Assembly: GCF_958979055.1 (NCBI RefSeq)
Contig: NC_084891.1
Span: 10,134,501 to 10,198,500 of the forward strand
DNA length: 64,000 bases
Source: Alnus glutinosa
Lineage: Eukaryota; Streptophyta; Magnoliopsida; Fagales; Betulaceae
Direction of reading: 5' to 3'
Shown: positions 45,212 through 57,655 of the stretch, in pieces
Layout of the letters: each line of letters starts with the position of its first letter
Position numbering within the stretch: the stretch's first letter is position 1
Made by a program: the position numbers and the translations under genes
The notes under the pieces: model-generated
The model's input: the letters and a program-made list of their open reading frames with translations, nothing else
The model's database searches: none
What the model was told of the DNA's origin: nothing

Positions 45212-48200
45212 TGTAACGCCCCAAATTTGAGCCTACAAATTCGTAAGCTGAAACCTCCGGTTTCCACGTGACATTACTACATTAGAGATAAACTCTCGAA
45301 GCGGAATATATATTTTTTTTCTTCTAAAGACTTAGGAATTGATAGCATAACACATTAGAGCTGACTGAAATACCTTGATACGTTTATTAAAAGTTACTTA
45401 GGTTTATCTTTACATGCCATATGCTCACTAGGTGCATCAAAATTAGTGTCACAGACGGCACATAAGCATATAACATAAAACATGTCAAACATGACATCGT
45501 TATAAATATTTACATGCCATAAAACACGACACACATAAGCACAACTAGTAATTTCTAAAATAGCACATAATAGTTCGTTAATGATATCAAAAACCATCAA
45601 AACTAGCATATAGGTCCATGCCTTCTTTCTCCAGATCTGCATCAGTAACTATGCAAATATGACGTCATCATATTTACATAGACAAATAAGTGAGTCATCC
45701 ATTTTCATAACTAAGTTACCATCTGTAACGACCCACCCCCAATGACACAATATTGTCTGCTTTTGGCTCCCCAAACCAGACTTCCCAAGAGGTCACCCAT
45801 CCTGGGATTGCTCTCGTAGAAGCACGCTTAACTGCAGAGTTCTGATAGGTTCATAACCATCACGGCTTTAAAACGCGTTGTGTCATAAAGGGTGCATTTA
45901 TACATATAAGCACATCCTCATTCCCAGGCGATATGGGACGTCACAATCACCCCCTCTTTGAACCCAGCATCCCCGCTGGCGTCCCTCATTGGGCGTGTGC
46001 ACGCTCCCACCATCTCAGGCTGGGCAATGGCTCTGATACCATTTGTAACGACCCACCCCCAATGACACAATATTGTCTGCTTTTGGCTCCCCAAACCAGA
46101 CTTCCCAGGAGGTCACCCATCCTGGGATTGCTCTCGTAGAAGCACGCTTAACTGCAGAGTTCTGATAGGTTCATAACCATCACGGCTTTAAAACGCGTTG
46201 TGTCATAAAGGGTGCATTTATACATATAAGCACATCCTCATTCCCAGGCGATGTGGGACGTCACACCATCAGATTAATAACAGTTCATAAATAATATAAA
46301 TGCAAGAGTTCTATGAATATGCATCAAAGTAACCATTTAGTTTGTGTTTTATGATCATCTTTCCTCAGACCTCTCGTTCTTAGGTATCCAAACTCGTTCA
46401 TGTCCTTTGCCTCACACTTAAAGTCTTACCTGTTTGCACTGAAATCCTACCGGTCCCAGCATTAGTTATATATTAGGACTTTGGACTCACCCTGAGTCAC
46501 TATGAACCCCCTGGATCCACTAACTAGCCTTTCTTCCACTTGCTACTACATCAACTTGTTGATGGCTATCTCATCAGCCGTTATATTAATTGGACACAAC
46601 ATGCAATGCGTGAACAACCACATGCAATAAACACACACCACATAGTCCTAATGAAACATAGAATAATTCCTTAGTAAGTACATCCATACTTACTCTCCTT
46701 GGTGTAGGTTCTTAGCTCCTTTTCTGTAACAATTATACAAAGAAGATGATATATACATCAGTCCTTTTTCCAATATTAAAAATGTATATATTTTTACATC
46801 ACCTTACTCATCGTTTTTAGTTATCAATTAAAAGGTAATTACTTCAAGAAGAATCCCACAACGATTCATGAGAAAATATTACAACGTTTCATGTTTAAGC
46901 ACCGAAACACAGCATAATGCTCTTGGTAACATAACTCTTAAACATGAATTCTAACAGGATAATATTTTTATGTAAAGGGATAAGGAAATTAGCGGCATAG
47001 CCACTTTGTAGGAATACAATAAATGATAAAATAAATATGCAAAGGGATAGAGAAATTAGCGGCATAGCCACTTTGTAGGAATACAATAAATGATAAAATA
47101 AATATACGAAGGAATAAGAAAATTAGCGGCATAGCCACTTTGTAGGAATACAATAAATAATAAAATAAATATACGAAGGAATAGGAAAATTAGCGGCATA
47201 GCCACTTTGTAGGAATACATTAAATTATAAAATAAATACGGGGGATTAAACCAACTCCGTAGTAATGATAAAATAAATACGGGGGATCAAACCAACTCCG
47301 TAGTAATGATAAAATAAATACAGGGGATTAAACCAACTCCGTAGTAATGATACACAAGTAATGAAATCAAATAGTAAGGAAGAGGTGTCAAGATTTACTT
47401 ACCAATTTGATTTGAAGAGAAAAATAACATCAAGAACATCAAAGTGGTTGTGTGGTAGAAGGAGAGAAAAAGGGAGAGAAAACCAAAGCAAAAGCTTTCT
47501 TGAAAGTTGTCTATGATTTGTGTGGACAGACTAAGACCCTTGCATGCTTATTTATAGGAGGAAAATAGGGGTATTAAGCTGAAAAATGTAATAAAATAAT
47601 TAGCTTATTGGATAATGTCTTGAAAACTAATCCTTACTTTATTATTTATTTGGATTTTAGAATTTTCGTCCAACTAGAGGGCAGCCTACTCCGAGAATTA
47701 TTTCGATGGTCAAACCTACTCTGATTGACGTGAAATTTTGAGGGTAGATAGAGGACTTTAAGACAAACACTTTCTCTTTTTGGTTTGGCTCATTTCGAGT
47801 TCGTTTTGACTTAGTTTCGGTCAAGTCAAAGTTTTTATCTATAAAGCTAAAATATCTTTTATCCACTTTCTGTGTTCACACTTGCTTTATTGATTTTTCT
47901 TTCTTGTCATGATTACTCTTGAGATATTCTATCCTTTCATCATTACTCTTGTTTTTTATACATAAATGTTTCTAGAAGCATGGAGATATTTTTCTTTGAC
48001 AGTTTTTCGTTTAATATCGACAATTGGGTTATTTAGGCACCGGTTTTGGATAAAAAGTCAACTATTACTAAATTAAATTTTGACTTCACAGGATTCAAGT
48101 ATAAACTATATATATACTATATTGAGTAATTATAAGCCATAAAAACATTTTTATCAAGCCTAAATTTAAAGGTCAAAGTTTAACCACAAGTGCCACTTGG

Positions 48201-48508
48201 CACCTAAATAGTTAACTACAAATCCAAAAAGTCAACATGTGGACTTTTCACAAAATTTTACTATGTGATAGATATTTCTATTGTGAGCACCACGGTCTTT
48301 GAATTAACTAAATCTGAGTCTCTTTGACCTGTTTTCGGTTCAATCAAAGTTTAAAGCTTAAATGTTACTTTTAGGTTTTTAAGGGTTTTTAGGTTTTGAT
48401 CTTTTAAGTTTTCAAAATAACTTTAGGTTTGCTTATAAAAACATGTGGATATTGTCTCCTCAACAATATCAATGATTTCTTAAGAGCTTGAAATTACTGG
48501 GTGTTACA
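45212..48508 (-). repeat. left (3') LTR of the Tekay-like element
   Basis: 3297 bases including a 547-base TRIM plus duplication, so about 2750 bases of LTR. Ends tgtaacgcc and gggtgttaca. Contains two blocks of minisatellite: about four copies of a 67-bp unit with ttagcggcatagccactttg (46975-47225), then three copies of a ~41-bp unit with ggattaaaccaactccgtag (47225-47350). Confidence 0.88.
45724..46265 (-). mobile_element. TRIM (miniature LTR retrotransposon) in the left LTR
   Basis: Two 222-bp LTRs (45724-45945 and 46044-46265) differ at only two visible positions and surround a 98-bp interior. On the minus strand the interior starts with the primer-binding site tggtatcagagcc (46041-46029) and ends with a gaggggg purine tract next to the other LTR. 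The TSD is CCATC at 45719-45723 and 46266-46270. The sister LTR keeps the empty site, gttaccatcagattaataac, near 55613. It has no coding capacity and must have used proteins supplied by another element. Confidence 0.94.
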
Positions 48509-48982
48509 TCCTACCCACCTTATCGGAACTTCGTCCCCGAAATTTGAAAACTAAGTTATGCTAAAAGAAAAAATTTACATTAAGTAAGAAAAATTTCAAG
48601 CAGAGATGTTACTTACCTTAATCATCTTCAAAGTCACTGAGACATAGCTTAGTGGAAGACTGAGGTAACTCTTTCTCTGGTTGATCTTGAGGTATGGTTT
48701 GATGTATAGAGTTTTCAACTTTATTTTAACTCCATTATATTTGACAATTATCAAAAATGGTGTAAGAAAATAATGTTTTTCAAATCATACTATCTTTACC
48801 TGGGTATTTGGTTTTATATAGTACCATGATCTATTTATGGGCTCGACATACCGACTACAGTATGTATTCACAGCTACTACTTGCAAACTATTTTAAACAC
48901 AACTACTACCGTAAAAGTTATTTAATTATAAATACTACATCATAAATCATGAAAGTATTAAACGTACCTACTTCAAAGTGGC

Positions 48983-51900
48983 TCATGGGAATAGGTACGG
49001 GTATTTGCTATTTATCTCTTGTTCTAACTCCCAAGAAGCTTCTTCTACTTCATGGTTCTGCCATAGAACTTTTACTAGTGGTTTTGTCTTTGTCCTCAGT
49101 TGTTGTAATTTTTGATCCAAGATCTGCACCGGCTTCTCTTCATATTTCAAATCTGCTTGAACTTGTAAGGGTTCAAAGTCGATTACGTGTAACGGGTCGT
49201 GCACGTATTTTTGTAGCATGGAAATGTGGAATACATCGTGTACACCGGCTAGGTTAGATGGTAATTCGACTCTACAGGCGACCGGACCTACAACCTCCGT
49301 CACTAAAAAGGGACCGACATACCTTGGACTTAGCTTTCCCTTTTTACCAAACCGCATGACTCCCTTCATTGGTGATACCTTCAGAAATACTTGGTCACCA
49401 ACTTCGAGTTCTAGCTTGCGTCATCGTGTATCAGCATAACTCTTTTGGCGACTTTGTGCGGCCAGCATCCGCTTTCGAATTAGGGTAATTTTGTCTTTAG
49501 TATCCTGGATTATCTCCGATCCTACTAGCTGTCTTTCCCCAACTTCATCCCAATATAGTGGTGATCTGCATTTCTGTCCATAGATCTCTTCGTATGGAGC
49601 CATTCCAATAGTTGCCTGAAAACTATTGTTATAGGCAAACTCAACTAACGGTAAATATTGAATCCATTTACCTTTAAAGTCCAACACGCGAAGTCTCAAC
49701 ATATCTTCCAAAATCTGAATGGTTCTTTCCGATTGGCCATCGGTTTGAGGATGGTATGCCGTGCTAAGAGTTAGCTTTGTTCCCATTGCATCTTGTAAAC
49801 ATTGCCAAAAACGAGAGGTGAATCGCGCATCATGGTCAGATACAATAGAAGCAGGTATTCCATGCAGTCTGACAATCTCTCTTATATATAATTCTGCCAG
49901 CTTAGGAACAGGGTCAGTAATTTTGATAGGGATGAAATGAGCACTTTTGGTAAGTCTATCAATAACGACCCAAATAGCATCATGCCCATTGTGTATTTTT
50001 GGCAAACCTACGACGAAGTCCATTGCAATTTGATCCCATTTCCATTCTGGCACGTTGAGAGGTTGGAGTGGACCGGCTGGTCTTTGGTGTTCTACCTTTA
50101 CTTGTTGACAAGTGGGGCATTGCGTTACATATTCTGCGATATCACGCTTCATTCCCTGTCATCAAAATCCATTTTTTCAAATCCTGGTACATTTTCGTGC
50201 TTCCCGGATGTATGTTGTACCTAGTCTTATGTGCTTCGTTGAGTATGTCCCTTTTCAATTCTGCATCATTGGGTATAACAGTTCTGGCATCACCTGTTCT
50301 TAAAAGGCCATCTTCCGTGAAATAGAAACATGGAGCTTTACCCTGGCTCGTCTTCTCCATCAGTTGTTGCAACCCTAGGTCATTCTCCTGAGCAATCTTA
50401 ATTCTATCAGCAGTTAACGGACGGATAATAAGAGCTGCTAGTACGGCATCCTTCACACTTGGCGCCACATCCAGCTGGATCATTCCCAATTGCTTGGCTA
50501 GTTGATTAGGGGTAGGCATTGAGTTTGTTGATGCACTCTGCGATTTCCTACTCAAAGAGTTTGCAACTACATTTGCTTTCCCTGGATGGTATAGAATATA
50601 GCAGTTGTAGTCTTTTAACAATTCTAACCACCTACGTTGCCTCATATTCAATTCTTTTTGCGAGAAGATATATTTTAGACTTTGATGATCAGTATAAATT
50701 TCTACCTTTTCACGAAAAAGATAATGTCTCCAAATTTTTAAAGCAAAAACTACAGCAGCTAGTTCAAGGTCATGAGTAGGATAGTTTCTCTCGTGGTCCT
50801 TCAACTGTCTAGAGGCGTAAGCTATAACTTTATCTTGCTGCATGAGTACGCACCCTAGTTCTTTAAGAGAGGCATCACTAAAAACTACGAATTTCTTAGA
50901 CTCTCTTGGCAGTACAAGGACAGGTGCAATTACTAACCTCTTTTTCAGCTCTTGAAAGCTTGCTTCGCACTTATCGTTCCATTGAAAATGAGTGTTCTTC
51001 TTAGTGAGGGCGGTCAAAGGGCCGAAAAGATTGGAAAAACCTTCTATGAATCTTCGGTAGTAACCTGCCAATCCAAGAAAGCTGCGGATTTCATAGACGT
51101 TGGTTGGCTGCTCCTAGTTGACGACAGCTTCAACTTTGCTAGGATCAACTGTTATTCCATCTTTTGAGATAACGTGCCCTAAGAATGAAACTTTCCCCAT
51201 CCAAAATTCACACTTCTTGAGTTTAGCAAATAACTGCTTTTCCCTTAGAACATTTAGTACTATTTTCAGATGCTCCTCGTGCTCTTGATGATTAGTCGAG
51301 TAAATTAAAATATCATCAATAAACACAACTACAAACAAATCGAGGTACATATGGAAAACACGATTCATTAGATCCATAAATACAGACGGTGCGTTAGTCA
51401 CCCCAAAAGGCATGACTCGGAATTCGTAATGACCATACCTCGTTCGAATCGCCGTCTTTTGCACATCTTCTTCCTTTACCTTAAGTTGATGGTATCCCGA
51501 TCGAAGGTCGATTTTCGAGAATACCTTGGCATCCTTCAATTGATCAAACAAGTCGTCAATCCTTGGTAAAGGATATTTATTCTTTATGGTAACGCGGTTT
51601 AGCTCCCGATAGTCTATGCATAGTCGCATAGTCCCATCTTTCTTCTTGACAAATAGTACTGGTGCTCCCCACGGTGATACGCTTGGGGGTATGAATCCTC
51701 TGTCCAAAAGTTCTTGGAGTTGTTTCTTTAGCTCTTTCAACTCGGCGGGCACCATACGATAAGGTGCTTTGTGAATGGGTTGAGTTCCCGGAATCAAATT
51801 GATGGTAAACTCAATCTCACGATCAGGTGGCAATCCTGTCACAACCTCGGCAAACACGTCTGAGTAATTGCACGCCAATGGAATATCTTCCAACGTACGC

Positions 51901-53476
51901 TTAACTTCTGGTTTTGCAGTTACATATGCTAAGAATGTTGATGCTCCTTGTCGTATATTCCTTGTAGCTTGTATTGCGGAAAGTAGCGGTGGAGTGGCTC
52001 ATGTACAAGATCCGTTGAATTTAAATCTTTCAACACCTGGCAATTGAAAAATAACTACCTTCTCTCTACAGTTTATACTCGCATAATACTTTGATAACCA
52101 GTCCATGCCTAGGATTACATCATATCCTAGAGATTTAAACACTGATAGATTGATGGGTAGGTTCTTTCCTTTTATATTGATTGGACAATTCTCTACCAGT
52201 TTATCACATATGACTTTCTTTCCTCCAGGGGTTTCAATCGTAAGATTTTGTACTAAAGGTTGTGTGCTCACGTGACGCAATTTAATGTATGCTTCAGAAA
52301 TGAATGAATGTGTAGCTCTTGAATCAAAAAGAGTACACACAAGGATACCAAACAAAAAGATGGTACCTGTCACAACATCGTTAACACCTCGTTCTTCTTC
52401 TTCGTCTACCTCAACCGGAGTTAAGGTATACACCCTTGCTTGGGTGGGTCGCCTTGGTGGGAAGTTGTTTCCTGGGGGTCGGGATCCTCCTGGGGCATCC
52501 AGAGACAATTCCTCTTGAAGTGGCCAAATTGACCACACCTGAAGCAGTTTGGTTCATTTGCCTTGCATTTTCCAGCATGCACCTTCCTGCACTTGTGGCA
52601 TGTAAGCGCCTGATTTCCTTCTGTAGGAGGAAAATTCCTCTTCTCGACCGGTCTGCTTCCAGTACTAAGTGCAGGTCGTTTGGATGGGCATGTCATCTGC
52701 GATGCTGCTTGCCTCTTTAGTTCGTAAGCGGCGGATGATTCACGCATTCCTCTTTCGGCAACTGATGCTACATCGACCAGTTTAGCAAAGTTTCTAATCT
52801 CGTGGCACATGACTCTTTCCTTAATACGAGGATTAAGGCCATTTTCGAAACGTTCCGCCTTTGTTTCTTCATCCGGGATTAGGTTGAGGCCAAACCTTGA
52901 TAGTTCAATAAACCTAGAGGAATATTGCTCTACCATCATAGCGCCTTGTACCAGATTCTGGAATTCGATGGCATGTATCTGCCTTTGTGCCCTCGGAAAG
53001 AAGCGCCCATTGAATTCTTCTACAAACCTATCCCAAGGGATAGCAACTCCAAGTCCCAACTCTATTCCTAAGAGTCCTTTCTTAGACTTCCACCTTCTTG
53101 CAACTTCATCAGTTATCCTTAGTCCTGTATACCTAACCTTTTGCACATCAGTACAGCCCAGTGTCTCATGCAATAGCTGGATATTCGTAATCCAGGCTTC
53201 AGCTACAAACGGTCCCTGTGTTCCATCAAAGAGCCGAAATTGCTGGCTAGAAAAATCACGTAGAGAGCAACCTACCTGTTCCAATCGGCCGGCAGGCTGT
53301 GGAATTCATGCCACTACTTCGGCAAACTGCCAAGTAGTTTCAGCCATAAATTGAGCTAAGGCCGGATGCACTCCATCATTAAATGGTGGAGGTGGGGGTG
53401 GGAATTCGTTATCACGGTTGCCATGACGATGGTTTCCGTAGTTTTCGTTACGAACGGGGTAATGTCGAGGTGCCAT
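48983..53476 (-). pseudogene. Tekay-like gag-pol with stops and frameshifts
   Basis: Minus-strand order from the ATG at 53476. Gag (53476-52421) has a retrotransposon gag core and a CHKC...CFRCGQFGHFKRNC knuckle. Protease (52538-51999) has DSRATHSFIS, where the family has DSGA. RT (51893-51114) has [20 protein letters not shown] and [11 protein letters not shown]. RNase H (51071-50142) has VVANSLSR where ADxLSR is usual. Integrase (50152-49421) has CPTCQQVK, WDQIAMDFVVGLP, IVSDHDARF and GQSERTIQ. A chromodomain-like tail (49369-48983) has KVLWQNHEVEEASWELE. In-frame stops lie at about 53306, 51999, 51114 and 49421; frame changes lie near 52500 and 50150. Not functional. Confidence 0.88.
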
Positions 53477-53647
53477 AATTCTGTACCATCGCATCAAGTT
53501 AATCACCAAAATAATAATTAACTTAAATACTACACAATACATTTAATCACATAGATACATATTGATTAGCTTTATAAGCCTACCATTCTCTAATACTTAC
53601 AAAGAGATATTACACACAAAATTTTTTATGTTACTCAGGGTACATAG

Positions 53648-54906
53648 TGTTGTGAGTTTTAAAGAGTACTCGCAAGTGCACGAATCGTTTGCAATATAGC
53701 GTTTTGCAAGTGCGAGGTCGAATCCATAGGGAAATGGTCAAAAATCAGTGTCTTGCTTAATCAACCTCATTTTCTAACCTAGTTCCAAGAGTTTGAGGGT
53801 TAAACATGCACCAAAAATGCTAAGTTAAAGAGGAAGAAGTGAAATATATAAAAAGGGACTAAGGCTAGGGAATTCACCAAACCAAATCCAACAATTCACA
53901 CTCTTGGTTTCCACTTGAACATCCAAAGAACATTAAGCTTAGGGTGTCATTCAAGTCTCTTAACCATCAACCTTAGAACCATTAAAAGAATCAAACTCAA
54001 AGATAAATCACAAAGAGTACCCATTTGAAATCAAATCATCCATTGTATCCATTCAAAGAATAAATCACAATGGATATCATCTTTCAAATCGATAAAACAA
54101 TGTATCCATCGGTTGAAACACATTAAATGTCCTATTTCTACCACTAACCACATTCATTGCAAAAGATAAAGCATTAAATGAATGGAACTTGAATAACATA
54201 ATGATATAGCATTAAATGTGCAAGTAGGACTACAAGAGTGTGAGTGTCATCAATGGAGAGGTTTCATCCTCAACCTTAGTTGAGAGTTCTAGCCTCCCAT
54301 GACTAAGAACACCACAAAAACTTGAAGAACAAACATGAAAATTGAAGAAAAGCTTTACAAAGACAAATGTCTAAAGAAAAAAGCTACCGTAATAAACTAC
54401 AAAATGCACAAAATTAAACCTATCTACTGCTCTCAGAACTCTCCCAACAAGGAGGCATGGCTATGGCTTTATAGAAGGCAATTAGGGTTAGAAACCCATG
54501 TAAAATGACTCCTCTAACCCTCTCTAGGGTTCCTCTCTTGCTAGAGACAACCAAGGTCACAAAACCAGCGTGTTCTGCTGCGAAAATCAGAGGGAGAACT
54601 GCTTTTTGTCATGGAGAAGCTCCTGATTGGGTGTTCTGGCGTGCTTCTGCAAAAGTAAGTTTTGGGAAATTTCGATCGATCGACTTCGGGCAAAATTTCA
54701 ATCGATCGACTTTTAAGTTCGATCGATCGACTTTTCAGGACTTCCGAATTTTCAAGCATTTCCACATGAAATTTCGCCATTCCTCTCTTATTGACCTATA
54801 AAACATAAAAACACAAAAACTAACAAAAACATCAGAAAATAGTAAGGCTAAAGGTCTAACTAATGTAAATCAAGGGGTCCAAATATACAATATTTGGTAC
54901 TCATCA
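53648..54906 (-). mobile_element. solo LTR in the leader of the Tekay-like element
   Basis: The 1259-bp block starts tgttgtgagt and ends gtactcatca (TG...CA), with a perfect five-base duplication CATAG at 53643-53647 and 54907-54911. It contains tactcgcaagtgcac (53667-53681), the inverse of the string in the solo LTR at 14856-15634, so it is the same family in the opposite orientation. Repeated gatcgatcgactt motifs lie at about 54673-54735. No coding sequence. Confidence 0.82.
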
Positions 54907-55094
54907 CATAGCATATTAAACAAAACTGACGCTTCTACAGTTCTAAAATTATTTATTTACTATTATTTCTAACTTAACATTACATTCTTCAAACAAAGTC
55001 TTTTATGTGGTTTATAAAATAGTTTATTAAAAGTAGCTCTTGGTTATGCCCTAGTTTCTAGGTAGGTCAATTCTGATGGTCACCAGAGCGAACT

Positions 55095-55106
55095 GCTCTG
55101 ATACCA
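55095..55106 (-). other. primer-binding site of the Tekay-like element
   Basis: Minus strand tggtatcagagc, complementary to the 3' end of initiator tRNA-Met, three bases from the LTR boundary at 55110. Confidence 0.75.
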
Positions 55107-55109
55107 TAT

Positions 55110-57637
55110 TGTAACGCCCCAAATTTGAGCCTACAAATTCGTAAGCAGAAACCTCCGGTTTCCACGTGACATTACTACAACAGAGATAAACTCTCGCAGC
55201 GAAATATATTTTTTTTCTTCTAAAGACTTAGGAATTGATAGCATAACACATTAGAGCTGACTGAAATACCTCGATACGTTTATTAAAAGTTACTTAGGTT
55301 TATCTTTACATGCCATATGCACACTAGGTGCATCAAAATTAGTGCCACATACGGCACATAAGCATATAACATAAAACATACCAAACATGACATCGTTATA
55401 AATATTTACATGCCATAAAACACGACACACATAAGCACAACTAGTAATTTCTAAACTAGCACATAATAGTTCGTTAATGGTTTCAAAAACCATTAAAACT
55501 AGCATATGGGTCCACGCCTTCTTTCTCCAGATCTGCATCAGTAACTATGCAAATATGACGTCATCATATTTACATAGACAAAAAAGTGAGTCATCCATTT
55601 TCATAACTAAGTTACCATCAGATTAATAACAGTTCATAAATAATATAAATGCAAGAGTTGTATGAATATGCATTGTAGTAACCATTTAGTTTGTATTTTA
55701 TGATCATCTTTCTTCAGACCTCTCGTTCTTAGGTATCCAAACCCGTTTATGTCCTTTGCCTCAAACTTAAAGTCTTACCTGTTTGCACTGGAATCCTACA
55801 GGTCCCAGCATTAGTTATATATTAGGACTTTGGACTCACCCTGGGTCACTATGAACCCCCTGGATCCACTGACTAGCTTTCCTTCCACTTACTATTACAT
55901 CAGCTTGTTGATGGCTATCTCATCAGCCGTTATATTAATTGGACACAACATGTAATGCGTGAACAACCACATGCAATAAACACACACCACACAGTCCTAA
56001 TGAAACATAGAATAATTCCTCAGTAAGAACATCCATACTTACTCTCCTTGGTGTAGTTTCTTAGCTCCTTTTCTGTAACAATTATACAAAGAAGAAGATA
56101 TATACATCAGTCATTTTTCCAATATTAAAAATGTGTATATTTTTACATCACTTTACTCGTCGTTTTTAATTATCAATTAAAAGGTAATAACTTCAACATG
56201 ACTCCCACAACGATTCATGAGAAAATATTACAACGTTTCATGTTTAAGCACCGAAACACAGCATAATGCTCTTGGTAACTCTTAAACATGAATCCTAACA
56301 GGATAATATTTTTATGTAAAAGGATAGGGAAATTAGCATCATAGCCAATTTGTAGGAATACAATAAATGATAAAATAAATATGCAAAGGGATAGAGAAAT
56401 TAGCGGCATAGCCACTTTGTAGGAATACAATAAATGATAAAATAAATATACAAAGGAATAGGAAAATTAGCGGCATAGCCACTTTGTAGGAATACAATAA
56501 ATGATAAAATAAATATACGAAAGAATAGGAAAATTAGCGGCATAGCCACTTTGTAGGAATACATTAAATTATAAAATAAATACGGGGGATTAAACCAACT
56601 CCGTAGTAATGATAAAATAAATATGGGGGATCAAACCAACTCCGTAGTAATGCAATAAATGATAAAATAAATACGAGGGATCAAACCAACTCCGTAGTAA
56701 TGATAAAATAAATACGGGGGATTAAACCAACTCCGTAGTAATGATACACAAGTAATGAAATCAAATAGTAAGGAAGAGGTGTCAAGATTTACTTACCAAT
56801 TTGATTTGGAGAGAAAAATAACTTCAAGAACACCAAAGTGATTGTGTGGTAGAAGGAGAGAAAAAGGGAGAGAAAATCAAAGCAAAAGCTTTCTTGAAAA
56901 TTGTCTATGATTTGTGTGGACAGACTAAGACCCTTACATGCTTATTTATAGGAGGAAAGTAGGGGTATTAAGCTGAAAAATGTAATAAAATAATTAGCTT
57001 ATTGGATAATGTCTTGCAAACTAATCCTTACTTTATTATTTATTTGGATTTTAGAATTTTCGTCCAACTAGAGGGCAGCCTACTCCGAGAATTATTTCGA
57101 TGGTCAAACCTACTCTGATTGACGTAAAATTTTGAGGGTAGATAGAGGACTTTAAGACAAACACTTTCTCTTTTTGGTTTGGTTCATTTCGAGTTCGTTT
57201 TGACTTAGTTCCGGTCAAGTCAAAGTTTCTGTCTATAAAGCCAAAATATATTTTATCCACTTTCTGTGTTCACACTTGCTTTATTGATTTTTCTTTCTTG
57301 TCATGATTACTCTTGAGATATTCTATCCTTTCATTATTACTCTTGTTTTTTATACATAAATTTTTCTAGAAGCATGGAGATATTTTTCTTTGACAGTTTT
57401 TCGTTTAATATCGACAGTTGGGTTATTTAGGCACCAGTTTTGGATAAAAAGTCAACTATTACTAAATTGAATTTTGACTTCACAGGATTCAAGTATAAAC
57501 TATATATATATATATACTATATTGAGTAATTATAAGCCATAAAAACATTTTTATCAAGCCTAAATTTAAAGTCAAAGTTTAACCACAAGTGCCACTTGGC
57601 ACCTAAATAGTCAACTACAAATCCAAAAAGTCAACAT
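55110..57637 (-). repeat. right (5') LTR of the Tekay-like element, truncated
   Basis: Matches the left LTR from its outer end up to tccaaaaagtcaacat, then stops. About 270 bases present in the left copy (48239-48508) are missing. It lacks the TRIM and has four rather than three copies of the ~41-bp minisatellite unit (56570-56750). Confidence 0.88.
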
Positions 57638-57655
57638 TTTTGTGTTCACATTTGC

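Larger units (their letters stand above)
45212..57637 (-). mobile_element. Tekay/Del-like Ty3/gypsy chromovirus, right LTR truncated
   Basis: Direct repeats starting tgtaacgccccaaatttgag lie at 45212 and 55110. Between them a gag-protease-RT-RNase H-integrase-chromodomain order reads on the minus strand. The minus-strand 5' LTR is the right copy, followed by a tRNA-Met-type primer site (tggtatcagagc, minus strand of 55095-55106). A purine tract (aaggtgggtagga on minus) abuts the left LTR. LTR length near 2.7 kb and a C-terminal chromodomain fit the Tekay/Del lineage. A TRIM sits in the left LTR and a solo LTR in the leader. The right LTR is cut at 57637, so its target-site duplication cannot be checked. 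Confidence 0.88.

Noticed and set aside
46029..46041. ggctctgatacca as part of a tRNA gene
   Set aside because: Only the primer-binding complement of tRNA-Met is present; no cloverleaf sequence surrounds it. The same holds at 55095 and 35572.
46975..47350. regularly spaced repeats resembling a CRISPR array
   Set aside because: Head-to-tail minisatellite without unique spacers, inside a plant LTR and repeated in the sister LTR.
52809..53354. 181-codon plus-strand frame
   Set aside because: Antisense of the Tekay-like gag, which has a recognisable zinc knuckle on the minus strand.
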